Shown: piece by piece, positions 59,040 through 64,000 of the stretch
Layout: every line of letters starts with the position of its first letter
Position numbering within the stretch: the stretch's first letter is position 1
From: Bromus sterilis
Taxonomy: Eukaryota; Streptophyta; Magnoliopsida; Poales; Poaceae
Reading direction: 5' to 3'
Length of the DNA stretch: 64,000 bases
Assembly (NCBI GenBank): GCA_950022295.1
Contig: OX465601.1
Span: 173,355,501 to 173,419,500 of the forward strand
Notes under the pieces: generated by a model
What the model saw: the letters and a program-made list of their open reading frames with translations, nothing else
What the model was told of the DNA's origin: nothing
Database searches by the model: none
Translations under genes and position numbers: made by a program

Positions 59040-59103
59040 ACCCCTGCTCTCTATCTAGCACCGGTACTCTTCCTTTGCTCATCTTGCTCTTCTTCTTCTT
59101 CTC

Positions 59104-59721
59104 ATGGGGCCTAAGCGCGGCGTTGGTGCGTCTAGCCGTGGTTGTGTTCGTCGTGGCCGCGGCAGTCGCACACCTCGTTCTTCCCGTGGTGGCCGTCGTG
59201 GGATGACGCCGGCGCCCTCCTCCTCTTATGTAGAGGAGGGTTTTTGGCGTTACGATTTCCTTTTGCGTGTTCGGGGACGAACTGCTTCTCGGATTCCACT
59301 TCCATCTTCCTTTGCTTCCATTGTTTCTGATCTCAACCTGAGGGGTCTGCTGCTTCGGCTCCAGGGCTGTGTACGGTCTCCTTCTTAGGTTGAGCTGGAG
59401 TTTGACAGCTGCTATTTGATTTTTCTTGGATCTGGTTGGAGGTCCTTCTCTCGGCGCTTGAACTTACGCGATGGGGACAGTCTTTGTTGTTGGTTTGATG
59501 GTGAACACACCCTCACCTTTCGTGCATTTGATCCTAGCGGCAACCGCCTAGATCCGTTCTGGCAGGAAACGAGCAGCGACAGTTCTGGCGGGTCGAGGAG
59601 TCCTTCATCTGCGTCTCCAACGGCCTCGACTTCTAGCGACTCCTCAGGTGGTGGTGCTTGCTCCTCTAGTTCTGGGGAGGAGCTCAACGTCAAGCCTCCT
59701 ATCAAGAGAGCGTATCACTAG
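59104..59721 (+). pseudogene. B3-like DNA-binding domain gene antisense to pol (element H)
   Basis: ATG 59104 to TAG 59719-59721, 205 codons with one internal TAG at 59386-59388. Residues 1-40 are Gly/Arg/Ser-rich (nuclear-type). Residues about 50-165 fit a plant B3 fold: GFWRYDFLLRVRGR, RIPLPSSFASIV, VELEFDSCYLIF, GSGWRSFSRRLNLRDGDSL, LTFRAFDPSGN. The stop lies just before VELEF, where B3 domains have a conserved Trp. The tail is Ser- and acid-rich, like an activation region. B3 domains bind DNA in plant transcription factors. The gene has its own TATA box. The family call is by pattern; a structure or profile search would settle it. Confidence 0.7.
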
Positions 59722-59929
59722 GCAAGGCACCTTGTAGAACTGGAGGACATGGCCTGCGTCTCCTTGGACTTAGGTTATACTTTGTCTGTGGTGATGCTCG
59801 CCGCCAGTACCAATTATCTCAGCATGGGCACACATGTAAAAGTCGTAATTCCTTGAAATGATCTTCCGCCTGCTTGTGTCCTTTTGTAACTAGTCTAGTT
59901 CTCCAATCTTTTTGTAATGAAGGTGGTCC

Positions 59930-60140
59930 GCGAGTCCATATGTAATGAGGATTGTCTCCGGGTAATGGGAACTAGACTTCCAGTCCTTGTAATCTAGTCC
60001 TTGTAATGAGAACTGTCTTCGAGTAATGAGAACTAGACTTCCATTCCTTGTAATCGAGTCCTTGTAATGAGAACTGTCTTCGAGTCCTTGTAATCGAGTC
60101 CTTGTAATGAGAACTGTCTTCGAGTCCTTGTAATTGAGGG
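59930..60140. repeat. Short imperfect repeats after the B3-like gene
   Basis: Interleaved copies of a unit containing CCTTGTAAT and GAGAACTGTCTTCGAG, spaced roughly 27-50 bp, about five to six copies. Minus-strand open frames here are repeat artefacts. Confidence 0.7.
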
Positions 60141-60147
60141 TGATTTT

Positions 60148-60294
60148 CATCGGGTGCGCGGCAGCGCTCCCGATGGGAGTAGCCCTCGAGGCTACGTTCG
60201 AGTAGTAGAGTCGAACGTAGGCTATGATGTGTTTACTTTGCGGCTCTTTTTCTTGCTCCGGTTTTGCATCGGGTGCGCGACAGCGCTCCCGATG
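60148..60294. repeat. Two GC-rich hairpins with tetraloops
   Basis: Hairpins 60148-60175 and 60267-60294, 119 bases apart. Each has a 12-bp stem (CATCGGGTGCGC/GCGCTCCCGATG, one mismatch) and loops GGCA and GACA. Each is followed by GGAGTAGCCC(C/T)CGAG. Compare the intron hairpins at 33903-34180. Confidence 0.85.
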
Positions 60295-60480
60295 GGAGTA
60301 GCCCCCGAGTGTTTAGGTGATCGTTGGCGATCAAGTGAAGACTATTCCATCTTGGTCGAGGCATGCGTCCAATTCGCTTAGTCTTTTGGTCTTTGTCATT
60401 CCGAAGGCATTTTGTGTTCTATCCGTCGAGTGTTTTGGGAGGGGTCACGTATTGGCATGGCTACCCTCGGCAGTCCTCCG

Positions 60481-60920
60481 AGCGTTTTTAAGTGATAGTC
60501 GTGCGGGCGAGGATAGTGTCTCTCGGAGGGAGTTTATGCTCGAGCCCTCGAGTGCTTTTAGGTAGTAGTCGCATGATCGAGGATAGCGTCACTCAGGAGG
60601 AGTTTATGCTCGAGCCCCGAGTGCTTTTAAGTAGTAGTCGCATGAGAGAGGATAGCGTCTCTCGGGGGGAGTTTATGCTCGAGCCCCTGAGTGCTTTTAG
60701 GTAGTAGTCGCATGAGCGAGGATAGCGTCTCTCGGGGGGATTTTATGCTCGAGCCCCCGAGTTCTTTTAGGTAGTAGTCGCATGCACGAGGATAGCGTCT
60801 CTCGGGGGGAGTTTATGCTCGAGCCCCCAAGTGCTTTTAGGTAGTAGTTGCATGAGCGAGGATAGCGTCTCTCGGGGGGAGTTTATGCTCGAGCCCCCGA
60901 GTGCTTTTAGGTAGTGGTAT
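60481..60920. repeat. 70-bp tandem repeat, about six copies
   Basis: Period 69-70 bp (landmark GTAGTAGTCG at about 60492, 60562, 60631, 60701, 60771, 60841 and 60911). The later copies are nearly identical. The unit contains GTGCTTTTAGGTAGTAG and GAGGATAGCGTCTCTCGG. It ends about 75 bp from the pol stop. Confidence 0.92.
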
Positions 60921-60995
60921 TTGGGCAACATCATTTATTGCTTCAGATAGTTACATGGGTTGTCGATCGATGTTTGACTGATAGTGCCTGGAGGA

Positions 60996-61216
60996 CTATG
61001 GGTAGAACAGGTGCAGATTCGCTACGTTCCATGGATTTCCCACGTCCTCGTCAGTCTTCGGGTTCTTCAGCCTGTAGGCGCCCCCTCCTATGACTTCCGA
61101 GACTATGAACGGTCCTTCCCATTGTGGGGCAAGCTTGTGTACTTTTTCTTGTATTAGCCGCAGGACGAGGTCTCCTTTGTTGGAAGTTCTGGTGCGCAGG
61201 CGGCTGCTTTGGTAGG
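60996..61216 (-). pseudogene. pol: C-terminal end of gypsy pol (element H)
   Basis: Minus strand: SNKGDLVLRLIQEKVHKL, WEGPFIVSEVI, GAYRLKN and a final NLHLFYP before the stop. This is the chromatin- or DNA-contacting C-terminal region of a gypsy integrase, similar in layout to 36524-36800 of element E. The rest lies beyond LTR K outside the window. The open frame runs a few codons into K, but that part is not pol. Confidence 0.8.
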
Positions 61217-61823
61217 TGTGGCACCCCGGCTCAGAGGAACAGAACGCCCCATGCTCCAGCCCAGAGATCAAGTCTTCTGGAACATGGCACTGCTTGATAT
61301 AGAACTGAACAACTTTCTATTTCCAATGATAGGGGTACACGAGGTTTAATACAACGGTAGCGGAGACACAGCTTGCTCCTCGGGCTAGCCTCAGCTCTAC
61401 ACCCAGCAGCGTCATAACTCTCTAGCAGCGGGATACAACTCGGCAGCGGAACAACAACGGCGGTGATGAACTCCACTCCACAGGGACACTGGCTGGGACA
61501 CCTCCTAGCTCGCAAACACTGGGAACATCGTCCTACACATCCAAAGCAAGGCCTGGAAGTCTGGCATGACACGCCAGGTCAGTACATTGATTGTACATGC
61601 AAGCTCACAACAAGAGCACCAAGGCAAAACAATAATATTAGCAGGTTCAAGTATCTTAGTGAGTTAAACAGGTGAACAACAATAGCATGCAGGCATGTCA
61701 TCATCATGTCATTAGCATTTAGACTAAATGCACAATCAATCATGGTTTAAGGTCACTTGGACCCCACATGATCATTGGATGATCACATGGCTTTCCTTGG
61801 AGTCCTTATAGACTCAAGCACCG

Positions 61824-61934
61824 GGTCACCTTGTGACCAAACCACTTCCATGGTCGTCGCACGACCAAACGGGTCATCGCATGACCAAACCACTTCCACG
61901 GTCGTCACACGACCAAATGGGTCATCGCATGACC
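61824..61934. repeat. Array of five short palindromes in LTR K
   Basis: Five sites of form GGTC(A/G)(C/T) + 3 nt + (A/G)(C/T)GACC start at 61824, 61852, 61872, 61900 and 61920. Spacing alternates 28 and 20, giving a 48-bp period. Confidence 0.9.
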
Positions 61935-63204
61935 AAACCACTTACCACAGACATACCACCTGACTCATGTTGATCTCATGGTGTGACCTAGTACGAACTG
62001 TGTCCATTACCGCGGACGCGGCTATTCGAATAGATTTGTGTGACTCTGCAGAGTTTGTGCACGTTACCCACACTATGGAGTTCTTCCTCCGTCTAGTACC
62101 TTGGTACTTGTCCCGAAGGATCCTTGGAACTCGTACCGCAGGAGTGAACTAGGACTTCTCCAACGAGACCGATATACCGCGTGTCCCTCTTACTGTATCA
62201 CCGGCATCTTGTCTTGGGTAGCCCGGGTGTCCTCTTGACACCGGCCAACCTATTGGCCCTGACCATCGCATGGTCCATAAACTTGTCCCAAACGGGGACT
62301 ATGCGCCTAACAAACTGGCTCTCAAGGCTATCGCCGTTTACCCGGCCAAAGGAAACTGCCGCGCATAGCCTTCCCTCTTTGGTGATACGCATAAGAGACG
62401 ACCGCCGGTAGACCGAATCAAGGCCAGCCCACTAGGAGAATGTGGCTGCACGGATAAGTCCGGTTCGGTGGCACCTGATCAACTTGTCATGAAGCATGTC
62501 TCCAACAACAAACACAAGCATCAGGTGCAACATGAGTATAGCATCAGATCATAACAATGCATAGCATGCGGGTATGACAGATTCAGATATGATCAAACAC
62601 ATTTTAGATGGTGAACTTATCCGGGTTACAATGATCAAGATTATTAACATGGAAACATCATGGATGTGGTTAAGCATAACATAGGAACAACATGAGCAGG
62701 TGTGTCATGAGAAAATTAACATGGTGTTGGTATATCAGGACTACGATGATGCAGAGATTAGCATGAATGTAAATAGTCAAGACATGGCATAGCAGTAGAA
62801 AATTCAAGGATAGATGGCAACGATAACATTAAACATACAACAGCAGCATGATCACGATCACTGATGTAAGCATATCAAAGAACATCAATAATATAAGCAC
62901 ATCAAAGCTTTGCAAAGGTGCAAAGGGTATTGTGGCTTGCCTTCACCAACAAGGTGTGAAACACCCTCGGTCTTAGACACCGACAACGCCCTGCAAAAAC
63001 CGGACAAGAAAACGCGGCGAGAGGGGGGGTCAAACCACTTTGACTTGACCAGAAAAAGAGCACAAAGAACCATGGCATAATACCTATGCCAACACGAAGA
63101 GGAGCTCGAAAGAAAACCAACTCCAAAAGAATCACCTCATTTGGAGCTACGGTAGCGGAGATATTAGCGAAACGGTGTCGGGGGCTTGTTTTAGGTGGAA
63201 ATGC

Positions 63205-63325
63205 GCTTTCTGAACAGAGAAAGCACACTTTGGGCTACTGCGGAGGGAAATAGGCTTCCCAGCGGGGAAAGCGTATTTTTGCCCGAGAAGACCAAAAGTA
63301 CGCTTCCCAGAAGGGAAAGCGCACT
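63205..63325. repeat. Three repeated short hairpins in LTR K
   Basis: Inverted pairs GCTTTC/GAAAGC (63205-63224) and GCTTCCC/GGGAAAGC (63254-63272 and 63302-63320), with loops of 4-8 bases. Confidence 0.7.
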
Positions 63326-63375
63326 TCAAGGAATACGCCTTTGCCAAAAGAATACGGGCCCGGGGCTTAAGCCAC

Positions 63376-63960
63376 TGATGGGCGGGGCCCACCCGTCAGG
63401 GCCTCTCCTTCTCTCTCTCCTCCTATGCCTTCTTCTTCCTGCGACTGAACCAGAGGAGGCCGGCCCCGGCGAGCTCGTCGTCGAGGCGGCGCGCGGCAGC
63501 TAGCCCGTGGGGCGGCGCTGGGTGCAGCCTGCCCTCGCGCACCCGCAGCACCGCGAGGGGTGGCCGGCAGCGCTACACCCACTGTCCAGGTGCGGCGGCA
63601 ATGGGCGCGCACGGCAGGGCTGCTTCGGCGGCTTCGGTAGGGCGGAGAGGCGGGCTGCGGAGGCGAGGGGAGCTGGCAGGGCGGCCAGAGGGAGAGGGGG
63701 GCGCCGGGTTGCGCCAATTTTGGCCGGAGGGGGCGGCGGCCACGGTGGCAGAGGGCCAAGGCGAGGGGCTCCGGCAACGATTGGCTGAACTGGGAGGGAG
63801 CTAGGAGGGAGGTGAGGCTGCTGGATGAGCTCGGGGACCTCGGGGGCGAGCTATTTGTAGTCGGGGCGAGATGCCCGTGGATATGCCGCGCCAGGGGGGA
63901 AATGGAGATGCTCGGGCGAGCTGGCGATGTCGAGGAGGCTTGGGAGACAATGGCGTGACG
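63376..63960. other. GC-rich part of LTR K
   Basis: Long open frames exist on both strands (for example 63367-63963 minus), but they overlap each other in several frames and lack any domain. Solo LTRs D and I have a similar GC-rich block at the same relative place. Confidence 0.55.
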
Positions 63961-64000
63961 CACGCGCGCTCAGCAAAGCCGTGCAACGCGGTTTGACAAA

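Larger units (their letters stand above)
52971..61216 (-). mobile_element. Element H: partial Tat-like gypsy element with antisense B3-like gene
   Basis: Pieces 52971-53527, 57576-58172 and 58871-61216 remain after removing solo LTR I and Cassandra J. On the minus strand, 60996-61216 is the end of pol. On the plus strand 59104-59721 is a B3-like gene with a TATA box. The order (3' side, antisense gene, repeat-rich spacer with hairpins, pol end) is the same as in element E. No LTR of its own is recognised. The left end is truncated at G and the right end is cut by LTR K. Confidence 0.7.
61217..64000 (-). mobile_element. Element K: long LTR running off the window
   Basis: Begins TGTGGCACCCCGGC directly after pol of H (5 bp before: GTAGG, a candidate TSD). 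The start resembles the corresponding edge of element A (TGCGACGCCCC), and the block near 62005-62060 resembles blocks in A and D. This suggests a related LTR family in minus orientation. At least 2784 bp; the other end is not in the window, so it could be a solo LTR or the 3' LTR of a full element. No gene found. Confidence 0.65.

Noticed and set aside
60481..60920. CRISPR-like array
   Set aside because: Contiguous tandem repeats without unique spacers, in a plant genome.
63367..63963. 198-codon minus-strand ORF near the window end
   Set aside because: Low-complexity Ser/Pro/Arg reading of a GC-rich LTR part with competing frames.

Overview
This is a slice of a large grass genome, most likely a Pooideae grass such as a wheat, barley, rye or oat relative. 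I infer this from the repeat families: an Angela/BARE/WIS-like Ty1/copia LTR, Athila-type and Tat-type Ty3/gypsy elements, very long LTRs, and a grass-type Cassandra TRIM. The species cannot be fixed from the sequence. I found no ordinary cellular gene. Nearly every base can be assigned to an LTR retrotransposon or its remains, nested inside one another. Most boundaries were read from TG...CA termini with matching 5-bp target-site duplications (TSDs).

Layout. Element A (minus orientation) is the oldest layer. It has an LTR of about 4.8 kb and a short non-coding internal region, and it runs from before base 1 to about 46702 as LTR - internal - LTR - internal. Four elements sit inside it. B (1567-20288, TSD GCCTC) is a full-length Athila-type element. 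C (1607-9890, TSD AATTT) is an Angela/BARE-like copia element nested in B's 5' LTR. D (25422-29053, TSD AAAGG) is a solo LTR. E (29743-44202, TSD GCTCT) is a Tat-type gypsy element with 987-bp LTRs. To the right lie F (46703-48819, truncated relative of C), G (48820-52970, truncated relative of B) and H (52971-61216, part of a second Tat-like element). H contains solo LTR I (53533-57570, TSD TATGC, same family as D) and the complete Cassandra TRIM J (58178-58865, TSD ATGCA). K (61217 to the window end) is another long LTR.

Coding content. B and E carry recognisable gag, protease, reverse transcriptase, RNase H and integrase, all interrupted by stops or frameshifts. B also keeps an intact 171-residue accessory ORF after pol. 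It is preceded by a TATA box and a GC-rich motif shared with B's own LTR promoter region. E carries a six-exon gene antisense to gag-pol, between its 3' LTR and the end of pol, with its own TATA box. Its first exons resemble the grass 'putative gypsy-type transposon' family (PF04195).

H has the same architecture, but its antisense gene encodes a B3-like DNA-binding domain, broken by one in-frame TAG. Between the antisense gene and pol, H carries short GC hairpins with tetraloops. E carries the same kind of hairpin in a 128-bp tandem array inside an intron. These antisense genes and the shared hairpin are the most interesting content. All family assignments were made by eye and need database comparison.
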